NCBI GenBank assembly: GCA_025450195.1
Contig: JANWHW010000010.1
Coordinates: 48,001 to 112,000, forward strand
Length of the DNA: 64,000 nt
From: Solirubrobacterales bacterium
GTDB taxonomy: Bacteria > Actinomycetota > Thermoleophilia > Solirubrobacterales > 70-9
Reading direction: 5' to 3'
Shown: positions 25,701 through 33,426 of the stretch, piece by piece
How positions within the stretch are numbered: position 1 is the first letter of the stretch
How the letters are laid out: every line of letters starts with the position of its first letter
Notes under the pieces: model-generated
The model's database searches: none
What the model was told of the DNA's origin: nothing
The model's input: only the letters and a program-made list of their open reading frames with translations
Program-made: the position numbers and the translations under genes

Positions 25701-27083
25701 TCGCAGGGAGGATAGGGCTGCCGCAGCCCAGGCCAGGGCTGTACCCGCCAGGGGAAAGATGAGTGTCATCAGGGCCTCGTTGCGGCGAGGGGCCGCCAGC
25801 GAGAGCGCGCCGATCGCGGTGACGAGCACGATTGGCGTCGCCATCGCGATCAGCTCCCACCAGCGCCGGCGCCCAAAGAGCACTCCCAGTCCGACGATTC
25901 CCAACAGCACGATCAGGACCTGAATGACCCGCCCTGGAGAGCCGCTCATCGCTTCCCCAACCCCGGCGCTCCACATTCGCCATACCTTGCGGACGGTCAT
26001 CGCGCTGTAGCCGATCGGGTCCTCGCCGAAGTGCTCGGAGAGGTTCTGCTTACCAATCTTCCCGAGCGCCGAGTCCCGTGGCAGATCGGGATAACGCGCA
26101 GCCACGCGGTCGAACAGCGGCGTCGGATCGACGCGATCGAGCGCCGCAGAGCCCGGCTCGAGGCTGCGGCCCTGGTAGCGCTCCACCAGCCGCGCCTTGA
26201 CGCGCTGATACTCGCCGTCGGCGGGGAGGAAGGTGCCGACGTAGAGCGCCTTGCCGCCGCCTGTGGAGATCGGCACCGTGCGGTCGAGAACGACCTGATT
26301 GTGGATCGTCCAGGGAGCAATGGTCAGCAGGAGAGCGCCGAGCAGGGCAGCGGCGGCTGCGAGCCCCCGCTGCCAGCCGCTCTCGCGCAGCAGCTTGATC
26401 GCGGCGAGGACGGCAAACGCCACTCCGACGAACAGGTACTCCGGCCTGATCAGCGCCGTCAGGCCAAACAGAAACCCAGGCAAGAGCAACCGCCAAGGCA
26501 CCCCCGGACGCGGAAGCGAATGCCTGTCCGTATCCGATTCTTCAGGCATTCGCGAGAGCGGAGGAGGTGCCGCTTGATTTATTGCCCACAAGAAGGCCAG
26601 GACTGCCGCCGGCAGCATGAAGATTGCGGGGGGCTCGCTGAACAGGGCGCCGGTGGAATGGATGAAGGGCGGGTAGACGGCGACGCCGAAGGCGGCGATC
26701 AGGCCGGCGGGCCGGCAGTTGATTCGCCTCCCGAGCAGATAGACGACGAGGATTGCCCCCAGTCCGGCCAGGAGCTCGACGATTCGCGCCGTCCCTTCCC
26801 GGGCGCCGCCCGTCGCATAGAAGGCGGTGGCATAGATGAGTGGAGCGCCCGGAGACCAGTCGCTCGCATCCCGAAAGTCTTCCCCTCCGTAGCTGCCTTC
26901 GTCGTAAAGCGCCTTGGACAGTGCGAAGTAGGCCCGAGCGTCGTCCCCGGGGGTTGCCAGCGGCTCCACCACGCGGTAGGCCCTCAGGCCAAAGCCGAGA
27001 GCGAGGATCGCCACTAAGAGGATCAGGGTCGTGCGGCCGTGTCGTTCGGGGAGGGCGCGGGCCCAGGTGGAGATCGCGTTCAC
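25680..27083 (-). CDS. GT-C family membrane glycosyltransferase (GT39/ArnT-like), copy 1
   Basis: 467 aa, about ten hydrophobic segments. The first extracytoplasmic loop has TPGDDARAYFALSKALYDEG, with the acidic pair expected in lipid-carrier-dependent GT-C enzymes. ALIRPEYLFVG and RTVPISTGGGKALYVGTF are shared with the next gene, its paralog. It probably moves a sugar from polyprenyl phosphate to an envelope acceptor. A palindromic element (26497-26571, 75 nt) is inserted in frame, adding about 25 residues (RMPEESDTDRHSLPRPGVP) in a loop. GTG start; overlaps the upstream gene by 4 bp. Confidence 0.82.
   Translation of the reverse strand: MNAISTWARALPERHGRTTLILLVAILALGFGLRAYRVVEPLATPGDDARAYFALSKALYDEGSYGGEDFRDASDWSPGAPLIYATAFYATGGAREGTARIVELLAGLGAILVVYLLGRRINCRPAGLIAAFGVAVYPPFIHSTGALFSEPPAIFMLPAAVLAFLWAINQAAPPPLSRMPEESDTDRHSLPRPGVPWRLLLPGFLFGLTALIRPEYLFVGVAFAVLAAIKLLRESGWQRGLAAAAALLGALLLTIAPWTIHNQVVLDRTVPISTGGGKALYVGTFLPADGEYQRVKARLVERYQGRSLEPGSAALDRVDPTPLFDRVAARYPDLPRDSALGKIGKQNLSEHFGEDPIGYSAMTVRKVWRMWSAGVGEAMSGSPGRVIQVLIVLLGIVGLGVLFGRRRWWELIAMATPIVLVTAIGALSLAAPRRNEALMTLIFPLAGTALAWAAAALSSLRSRSEQA
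26497..26571 (-). repeat. Palindromic element, copy R2, in frame inside a GT-C gene
   Basis: 75 nt (25 codons) bounded by GGCACC and GGTGCC. Inner stem GCGAATGCCTG (26516-26526) with CAGGCATTCGC (26543-26553), 16-nt loop. Relative to R1 two stem pairs changed on both sides. The reading frame of the host gene is preserved through it. Confidence 0.75.
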
Positions 27084-28468
27084 GGCGGCAGGCTACCCCT
27101 GCGTGCCCGGGCGATGGCCCACGTCAGTCCGAGGCCGGCCAGCGCTGAGATCTCAGGCAAGAGCATCAGGGTGCGGCGGGGGGAGGCGATGAAGGTCGCC
27201 TGGACCAACGTCACCGCAAGGAACAGCGCGCCGAGCACGATGGCCTCGAAGCTGCGGCGCAGGAGGCCGACGACGAGGCCGACGGCCGCTGCGAGCAGGA
27301 GCGCCAGCTGCAGGGCGCGCCAGAGGGGCGCCCGCATCACGCCGCGGGCCGGGCTGGTCCAGGCCAGCCAGACCTTGCCGGCGAGGAACCCCGTCAGCCT
27401 CAGCGGCTCCTCTGTCGCGGTGTCCGCGTAAGCGTCCAGCGCCATCCCTCTCAGCGCGGTGTCGGTGTCCTCGCCGGGATGGAGGCGTTCGGCGAGCAGA
27501 GCGACTGCCTGGCCGCGGTAGATCGGTCCCGGCTGGGGGGCGAGCTCGCGGCGAATCCAGGGATGCCGGTCCAAGAACACCGGGCCCATCCGTTCGGGGT
27601 CGGGCCCCGCCGGCACGTAGCTGCCCTGGTAGAGGACCTGCCCTCCTCCGGTCGAGAGCGGCACGAAGCGATCGAAGACAACGAAGTTGCGAATCGTCCA
27701 GGGCAGGATGACGAGGCAGGCGCAGGCCGCCATCAGCGCCGCCGGGGCAAGCCTCCTCCACTGCGTGCCCTCCCCGTGGCGCAACCGCAGCAGGGCAATC
27801 CCCGGCAGCACCACGATCAGGATCGCGTACTCCGGCCGCAGCATCGCCATCGCCCCCAGTAGCAGGCCGGCCAAGCACCAAGCCGCCCCCGGACGTTGGG
27901 AATCAGGTCGCCACCTCCTCCGCTTCGCGTCCGGGGGTGGCTGAGGAGGCGGCGCTTTGTCAGTGGCCCAGAGGAAGGCGAGGATCGTCGCCGCGAGCAG
28001 TGCTGTGCCCACCGGCTCGGTCATCAGCATGCCGCTGTACTCGAGCAGCACCGGATAGATCGCGGTCGGCACTGCCGCGAGCAGGCCGGCGCTCGGCCCA
28101 CCGAGGCGCTTGCCGAGGAAGAATGCAAGGGGAATGGCGAGCGAGCTGAGCAGCGCCAGGACGATTCGGGCCGTCTCTTCGTCGGGCGCGCGCCGCAGCT
28201 CGTAGATGCCGGCAGTCAGCAGGGGCAGGCCCGGGGTGTAATTCGACGCCGACTGCAGATGCCGCGTGTCCGGTCCCGTGCCCTGCGTGAAACCTTCGCC
28301 CTCGTATAGCGAGTGGGCGATACGCGAGTAAGCGCGGGCATCGTCTACCGGCTCTTGGGGGGCCCGGATGGCGCAGTCGAGGCGCAGCCCCAGCCCGAGG
28401 GCGAAGACCACAGCCAGCAGGAGCGCTGGCCCGCGCCCACCACAGGCACTCTGGAAGCGCTCCCTCAC
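27080..28468 (-). CDS. GT-C family membrane glycosyltransferase (GT39/ArnT-like), copy 2
   Basis: 462 aa, paralog of the downstream gene, with the same plan: EPVDDARAYSRIAHSLYEGEGF in the first loop, LAFLWATDKAPPP, AMLRPEYAILIV and RFVPLSTGGGQVLYQGSYVPAG. Multi-spanning membrane protein, probably using a polyprenyl-linked sugar donor. A palindromic element (27882-27953, 72 nt) lies in frame at the same alignment position as in the paralog but belongs to a different sub-type. GTG start. First gene of a three-gene minus-strand unit, divergent from the sulfoquinovose synthase-like gene. Confidence 0.82.
   Translation of the reverse strand: MRERFQSACGGRGPALLLAVVFALGLGLRLDCAIRAPQEPVDDARAYSRIAHSLYEGEGFTQGTGPDTRHLQSASNYTPGLPLLTAGIYELRRAPDEETARIVLALLSSLAIPLAFFLGKRLGGPSAGLLAAVPTAIYPVLLEYSGMLMTEPVGTALLAATILAFLWATDKAPPPQPPPDAKRRRWRPDSQRPGAAWCLAGLLLGAMAMLRPEYAILIVVLPGIALLRLRHGEGTQWRRLAPAALMAACACLVILPWTIRNFVVFDRFVPLSTGGGQVLYQGSYVPAGPDPERMGPVFLDRHPWIRRELAPQPGPIYRGQAVALLAERLHPGEDTDTALRGMALDAYADTATEEPLRLTGFLAGKVWLAWTSPARGVMRAPLWRALQLALLLAAAVGLVVGLLRRSFEAIVLGALFLAVTLVQATFIASPRRTLMLLPEISALAGLGLTWAIARARRGSLPP
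27882..27953 (-). repeat. Palindromic element, copy R5, in frame inside a GT-C gene
   Basis: 72 nt (24 codons) bounded by GCCGCC and GGCGGC. A smaller inverted version of the family ends (GCCACCTCC ... GGGGGTGGC, 27910-27941) is nested within it. Most similar to R4. Confidence 0.7.
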
Positions 28469-28533
28469 GGCGGGAGTGTATGTCCGTGGCGAGGGCCGTC
28501 AGGAGGCCGGTCTCCGCTACCCTGCCGCGACCT

Positions 28534-29709
28534 ATGCGCGTTCTCATCCTTGGGGGCGACGGTTACCTGGGCTGGCCGACTGCTCTGAGGTTCTCGGCTC
28601 GCGGACACGAGGTTGCGGTCGTCGACAACTTCTCTCGCCGCCGCTGGCATCGTGAACAGGGCACCGACTCGCTGACCCCGATCCGCGATCTGGACGAACG
28701 GATCGCGGCTTGGCATGAGGTCTCAGGCAAGGAGATCCAAAGCTATCTCGGGGCCATCGAGGATGGGGACTTCCTCGAAGAGGTGGTCGCCGAGACACGC
28801 CCGGAAGCCGTTGTGCACTACGGCCAGCAGGCCTCGGCGCCCTACTCGATGGCCTCTCGCGAGAAGGCGGTCGAGACCCAGCACGCAAACGTGATCGGCA
28901 ACCTCAACCTGCTCTTCGCGATCCGCGATCACGTCCCCGACTGTCACCTGGTCAAGCTCGGCACGATGGGGGAGTACGGCCAGCCCGAGATCGACATCGA
29001 GGAGGGCTACATCGAGATCGAGCACAAGGGGCGAAAGGACACCCTGCCCTTCCCAAAGCTCCCCGCCTCGCTTTACCACTGCTCCAAGGTCCACGACTCG
29101 ACCAACATCCATTTCGCCTGCCGTACCTGGGGCCTGCGCGCGACCGACCTGAACCAGGGGGTCGTCTATGGGATCGAGACCGATGAGACGGCGCAGGACG
29201 AGCGACTGATCAATCGCTTCGACTACGACGAGATCTTTGGCACAGTCCTCAACCGCTTCTGCCTACAGGCGGTGATCGGCCACCCGCTGACCGTCTACGG
29301 CGCCGGCAAGCAGATTCGCGGCTTCCTCAACATCCGCGACACGCTCGCCTGTGTGGAACTGGCGATGATCAACCCGGCCGAGCGCGGCGAGTTCCGGGTC
29401 TTCAACCAGTTCACCGAGCAGTTCTCGGTGCTCGAGCTGGCGCAACTGGTCAAGCATGCCGGCGAGCACCTCGGCTTCTCGGTCGAGGTCCAGCACGTCG
29501 AGAACCCGCGGGTGGAGAAGGAAGAGCACTACTACAACGCCATCCACACCAAGCTGCTTGACCTTGGGTTGGAGCCGACTCTGCTCGGCGAGGAGCTGGT
29601 CGAGTCGATGATCCATCTGATCGAGCGCCACAAGAAGCGGGTGATCGAGAGCTCGATCGATCCGCACACCCGTTGGAATCCCGTCAAATCCCCTGCTGGC
29701 CAGGCATAG
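28534..29709 (+). CDS. sqd1: UDP-sulfoquinovose synthase-like epimerase/dehydratase
   Basis: 391-aa extended short-chain dehydrogenase. VLILGGDGYLGWPTAL is the NAD site and YHCSKVHD the catalytic YxxxK. Long stretches follow the SQD1/SqdB pattern closely: LTPIRDLDERI, HYGQQASAPYSM, LVKLGTMGEYG, IDIEEGYI, ATDLNQGVVYG, RVFNQFTEQFSV and EEHYYNAIHTKL. SQD1 adds sulfite to UDP-glucose to form UDP-sulfoquinovose, the head group of sulfolipid and of some glycans. Presence next to lipid-linked glycosyltransferases suggests a sulfonated envelope sugar. The ATG at 28534 is where similarity begins. Confidence 0.88.
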   Translation: MRVLILGGDGYLGWPTALRFSARGHEVAVVDNFSRRRWHREQGTDSLTPIRDLDERIAAWHEVSGKEIQSYLGAIEDGDFLEEVVAETRPEAVVHYGQQASAPYSMASREKAVETQHANVIGNLNLLFAIRDHVPDCHLVKLGTMGEYGQPEIDIEEGYIEIEHKGRKDTLPFPKLPASLYHCSKVHDSTNIHFACRTWGLRATDLNQGVVYGIETDETAQDERLINRFDYDEIFGTVLNRFCLQAVIGHPLTVYGAGKQIRGFLNIRDTLACVELAMINPAERGEFRVFNQFTEQFSVLELAQLVKHAGEHLGFSVEVQHVENPRVEKEEHYYNAIHTKLLDLGLEPTLLGEELVESMIHLIERHKKRVIESSIDPHTRWNPVKSPAGQA

Positions 29710-29736
29710 GCCCGCTGGTAGCATCGCTGGTCCTAT

Positions 29737-29805
29737 GAGTGCGGAGCGAGCCCCCATACGTTTTCTGGTCCAGTTTGCGCAGCGAGCGAAACGCGAGGCC
29801 GTGCG
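29737..29805 (+). repeat. Linker repeat, copy A, before ilvB
   Basis: GAGTGCGGAGCGAGC at the left and GCGCAGCGAGCGAAACGCG at the right, ending at the ilvB ATG. The layout (two related halves about 40 nt apart, then a start codon) matches copies before ilvC, leuB and the DegT gene. Confidence 0.6.
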
Positions 29806-31503
29806 ATGAGAGCCGCGGACGCATTGATGGAAAGCCTCAAGGCCGAGGGGGTCGAACATATCTTCGGCATCCCCGGGGGAGCCAACCTCCCCACCTACGA
29901 CGCGCTCGTCGACGCCGATTTCCGCCACATCCAGGTGCGGCATGAGCAGGGTGGCGGTCATGCAGCCGAGGGATACGCCAAGGCCTCCGGCCGGGTCGGC
30001 GTTGCCTTCGCGACGTCTGGGCCTGGCGCGACCAACCTGGTGACGGCGATCGCCGACGCGATGATGGATTCGGTCCCGACCGTGTTCGTGACCGGTCAGG
30101 TGAGGACCGAGCTGATCGGCACCGACGGCTTCCAGGAGGCCGACATCCTCGGCGCCACCCTTCCCTTCGTCAAGCACTCCTTCCAGGTCACCGACCCGCG
30201 CCAGATCCCCGAGTACGTCCATGAGGCATTCCACGTCGCCTCGACCGGAAGGCCGGGGCCGGTCCTGCTCGACGTGCCGCAGGACCTCTCCAGAGCAGAT
30301 ATCGACTACGCGCCGCGCACCGAGCCGGTTGAGCTGGCCGGCTACAAACCCGCTTCGGGAGGGAACCTGAAGCAGGTCAGGATCGCCGCCAAGGCGCTTG
30401 CCAACGCGCGCCGGCCGATCCTCTACACCGGTGGCGGGGTGGTCAACGCCAACGCCTCTGAGGAGCTGCGCGAGTTTGCCACCTCGGACCGCTTCCCCGT
30501 CACGTCGACACTGATGGGCTTGGGCTCCTTCCCGGCTTCGCACGAGCAATGGCTCGGCATGTTGGGGATGCACGGCACGGTCACCGCTAACTGGGCAATG
30601 GACAACGCCGACCTGATCGTCGCGATCGGCGCCCGCTTCGACGACAGGATCACGGGCAAGCTCGCCGAGTTCGCCCCTCACGCGAAGATCATCCATCTCG
30701 ATATCGATCCGGCCGAGATCTCCAAGAACGTTGGCGCACACATCCCGATCGTCGGCGACGCAAAGCTGGTCCTGCCCGAGTTGACCCGGGAGTACCGGGC
30801 GTTGCAGACCGATCCTTCCCGCCTCGATGCCTGGTGGAAGCAGCTCACCGGGTGGCAGGACGAGCACCCTCTGCACTACGAGCCCGCCAAGGACAGTGAG
30901 ATCAAGCCGCAGTTCATGATCGAGGCGATGCACCGAGCCACGAAGGGCGATGCGATCGTCACCTCCGATGTCGGCCAGCATCAGATGTGGGCAGCGCAGT
31001 ACTACGGCTTCGAGAAGCCGCGCCGCTGGATCAACTCCGGCGGCCTGGGCACCATGGGCTTCGGCTTGCCTGCCGCTGTTGGCGCCAAGGTCGCCTGCCC
31101 TGACGACGACGTCGTCTGCCTTGCCGGCGATGGCAGCCTGATCATGAACTGCCAGGAGCTGGCCACCTGCGTCTCCGAAGAGATCCCCGTCAAGGTCTTC
31201 CTGATGAACAACGGCTACATGGGCATGGTTCGCCAGTGGCAGGAGCTCTTCTGGGACCGTCGCTACAGCGCTGTGGCGATGGGCCCGAGCCCCGACTGGG
31301 TGAAGCTCGCCGAGGCCTTCGGCGCGACCGGCATCCGCTGTGAGGACTCCGCCGACCTCGAGGAAACGATGGCCACAGCGCTGGAGACCGACGGGCCGGT
31401 GCTGCTCGACGTGCGAGTCACCCAGGAGGAGAACTGCTACCCGATGATCCCGCCGGGCCAAGCGGCCCGTGACATGGTCGAGGACCCGAAGATGGTGAGC
31501 TGA
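29806..31503 (+). CDS. ilvB: Acetolactate synthase large subunit
   Basis: 565-aa ThDP- and FAD-dependent enzyme that condenses two pyruvates, or pyruvate and 2-oxobutyrate: first common step of valine, leucine and isoleucine synthesis. RHEQGGGHAAEGYAKASG contains the catalytic Glu; FATSGPGATNLVTAI is the ThDP domain signature; GDGSLIMNCQELATC and MNNGYMGMVRQWQ form the ThDP-Mg motif. Overlaps ilvN by one base (TGATG). Confidence 0.96.
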   Translation: MRAADALMESLKAEGVEHIFGIPGGANLPTYDALVDADFRHIQVRHEQGGGHAAEGYAKASGRVGVAFATSGPGATNLVTAIADAMMDSVPTVFVTGQVRTELIGTDGFQEADILGATLPFVKHSFQVTDPRQIPEYVHEAFHVASTGRPGPVLLDVPQDLSRADIDYAPRTEPVELAGYKPASGGNLKQVRIAAKALANARRPILYTGGGVVNANASEELREFATSDRFPVTSTLMGLGSFPASHEQWLGMLGMHGTVTANWAMDNADLIVAIGARFDDRITGKLAEFAPHAKIIHLDIDPAEISKNVGAHIPIVGDAKLVLPELTREYRALQTDPSRLDAWWKQLTGWQDEHPLHYEPAKDSEIKPQFMIEAMHRATKGDAIVTSDVGQHQMWAAQYYGFEKPRRWINSGGLGTMGFGLPAAVGAKVACPDDDVVCLAGDGSLIMNCQELATCVSEEIPVKVFLMNNGYMGMVRQWQELFWDRRYSAVAMGPSPDWVKLAEAFGATGIRCEDSADLEETMATALETDGPVLLDVRVTQEENCYPMIPPGQAARDMVEDPKMVS

Positions 31504-32048
31504 TGGAGGCCGGAACTCCACAACTGGTGAAACTCGAAGACCTGCACGTGCCGGGGCAGTTGAGCGGGCGCAAACACATCCTCTCGATCCTGGTTGAGAA
31601 CAAGCCGGGCGTCCTCGCCCGCATCGCGGGCCTCTTCTCGCGACGCGGCTTCAACATCGACACGCTCGCGGTGGGCCCCACCGACGATCCGAGCATCTCG
31701 CGGATCACGCTGACGCTCGATGGCGCGGTTCACCCGATCGACCAGGTGACTAAGCAGCTTCACAAGCTGGTCAACGTCCTGAAGATCCGCGACATGGAGC
31801 CTGAGGAAACGGTCGCTCGGGAGATGGCGATGTTCAAGGTCTCCTCGTCTGTCGAGAGCCGCGCCGAGATCATTCAGTTCGCCGAGATCTTTCGCGCGAA
31901 GGTCATCGACGTCTCGCGACGCACGATGACGATCGAGGTCACCGGCTCCGCCGACAAGATCGAGGCATTCGAGCGGATGCTCCGGCCCCACGGGCTGATC
32001 GAGATGGTTCGCACCGGCGAGATAGCGATTGCTCGGGGCGGCGACTGA
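31503..32048 (+). CDS. ilvN: Acetolactate synthase small (regulatory) subunit
   Basis: 181 aa. N-terminal ACT domain (HILSILVENKPGVLARIAGLF, then RRGFNIDTLAVG) that binds valine for feedback inhibition, and a C-terminal domain (FRAKVIDVSRRTMTIEVTG) that activates IlvB. The N-terminus is about 20 residues longer than in short forms. Coupled to ilvB at its start. Its last 20 bases overlap the probable start of menF. Confidence 0.95.
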   Translation: MEAGTPQLVKLEDLHVPGQLSGRKHILSILVENKPGVLARIAGLFSRRGFNIDTLAVGPTDDPSISRITLTLDGAVHPIDQVTKQLHKLVNVLKIRDMEPEETVAREMAMFKVSSSVESRAEIIQFAEIFRAKVIDVSRRTMTIEVTGSADKIEAFERMLRPHGLIEMVRTGEIAIARGGD

Positions 32049-33426
32049 AAGCCTCCTCACCGACCTGCGCGACAACGTCGAGCGGGCGGTAGAGCGAGGC
32101 CGGAGGACCCTTGTCAGCGTCACGGCGCGAGTTGAGGAGATCGACCCCTGCGCTGTCGTCTTCGCTTCGCGCCTTGCATCGGATCATTGGTTCTGCTGGG
32201 AGCAGCCCGATCGCGGCTTTGCCCTTGCGACCCTTGGTGTTTCCCACGAGGCCGCCGCCCGCGGCGATGCTCGCTTCGCCGATGTTGCCCGCGAGTGCCA
32301 CCGACTTGGCTCGGAAGTCCTAAGCAGCGAGCCGCCCGGCCTGCCGGCCGGTGCGGGCGTGGTCTGGGCGGGTGGCTTTGCCTTCGACCCCGAGGGAGCC
32401 GGTTCATCCACCTGGTCCTCCTTCGCGCCAGCCTCGATGGTCCTGCCCGAGATCTCGATCTGCCGGGCGGAGGGAGAAACGTTCCTCACCGCCAATGCGG
32501 TCGTCAGGCCGGGGGAAGATGCCGCCGGGTGCGTCGATGTAGTCGCAGCCAGGCTCGCCGGTCTGCGCCCCGAGTCGCTGCCGATGCTCGACCCCCATCT
32601 CACCGCTCGCTCGGAGATACGCAGCGTCCATCCGCCCGGCGACTTCGAACTGACGGTCGCCGGGGCGACCGAGCGAATCGGCGGCGGCGAGCTGAGCAAG
32701 GTCGTACTCGCCCGCGAGGTTCTCGTCACCGCGGGCTCGGCGCACGAGCCGGCGCCCGTCTTCGGCGCCCTGCGCGAGCAGTTTCCATCCTGCTTTTGTT
32801 TCTGCTGCGGCACCACGGAGGGGGCATTCCTCGGGGCCAGCCCGGAGCTGCTCCTCCGGCGCTCCGGCGCCAGCGTCTCGACCGTCGCGCTCGCCGGCTC
32901 GACCCGGCGCAGCTCCGACCCGGCGGTGGATGACCACCTCGGCGAGCAGCTGCTGCACAGCGACAAGAACCGCCGCGAGCAGCACATCGTCACCGAGCGC
33001 ATCGTTCGTGCCCTGCGCCCGCACGCGGTCTGGGTCGAGGCGGCCGCCGAGCCCGAGGTGATCAAGGTGGCAAACATCCAGCACCTGGCGACGCCGGTGA
33101 TCGCCCAACTGGCGGAACCGCGCTCTGCGGTCGAGTTGGCCGGCCTGATGCATCCCACGCCGGCGGTCGGGGGTGAGCCCTGGCCGGTCGCGAGGGAGGC
33201 GATCCTCGAGCTGGAGAAGATGGACCGAGGCTGGTACGCCGCCCCGGTCGGCTGGATGGACGCCACCGAAGACGGTGAGTTCTGCGTCGCGTTGCGGAGC
33301 GCTCTATTGCGCGACCGGGAGGCGCATCTCTACGCCGGGGTCGGCGTCGTCGCCGGCTCCGATCCGGCCGTCGAGCTCGAGGAGACCGAGATCAAGCTCG
33401 GCGCGCTGCTTCCACTGCTGAGCTAG
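32029..33426 (+). CDS. menF: Isochorismate synthase
   Basis: 465-aa chorismate-utilising enzyme, first step of menaquinone synthesis. The catalytic half shows KVVLAREVLV, TEGAFLGASPELLLRR, ALAGSTRRSSDP, KNRREQHIVTERI, the Lys of VIKVANIQHLATP, LHPTPAVGG-like LMHPTPAVGG, and YAAPVGWMDATEDGEFCVALRSA. A TTG at 32029 overlapping ilvN gives the longest protein; later starts are possible. It is in line with ilvBN, so the men and ilv pathways may share a transcript here. Its end overlaps menD (opposite strand) by 35 bp. Confidence 0.92.
   Translation: MLGAATESLLTDLRDNVERAVERGRRTLVSVTARVEEIDPCAVVFASRLASDHWFCWEQPDRGFALATLGVSHEAAARGDARFADVARECHRLGSEVLSSEPPGLPAGAGVVWAGGFAFDPEGAGSSTWSSFAPASMVLPEISICRAEGETFLTANAVVRPGEDAAGCVDVVAARLAGLRPESLPMLDPHLTARSEIRSVHPPGDFELTVAGATERIGGGELSKVVLAREVLVTAGSAHEPAPVFGALREQFPSCFCFCCGTTEGAFLGASPELLLRRSGASVSTVALAGSTRRSSDPAVDDHLGEQLLHSDKNRREQHIVTERIVRALRPHAVWVEAAAEPEVIKVANIQHLATPVIAQLAEPRSAVELAGLMHPTPAVGGEPWPVAREAILELEKMDRGWYAAPVGWMDATEDGEFCVALRSALLRDREAHLYAGVGVVAGSDPAVELEETEIKLGALLPLLS

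Noticed and set aside
29263..31521. A 752-codon open frame on the minus strand opposite ilvB
   Set aside because: It is an overlap artefact of GC-rich codon bias. IlvB on the plus strand has complete motifs; the minus frame has none.
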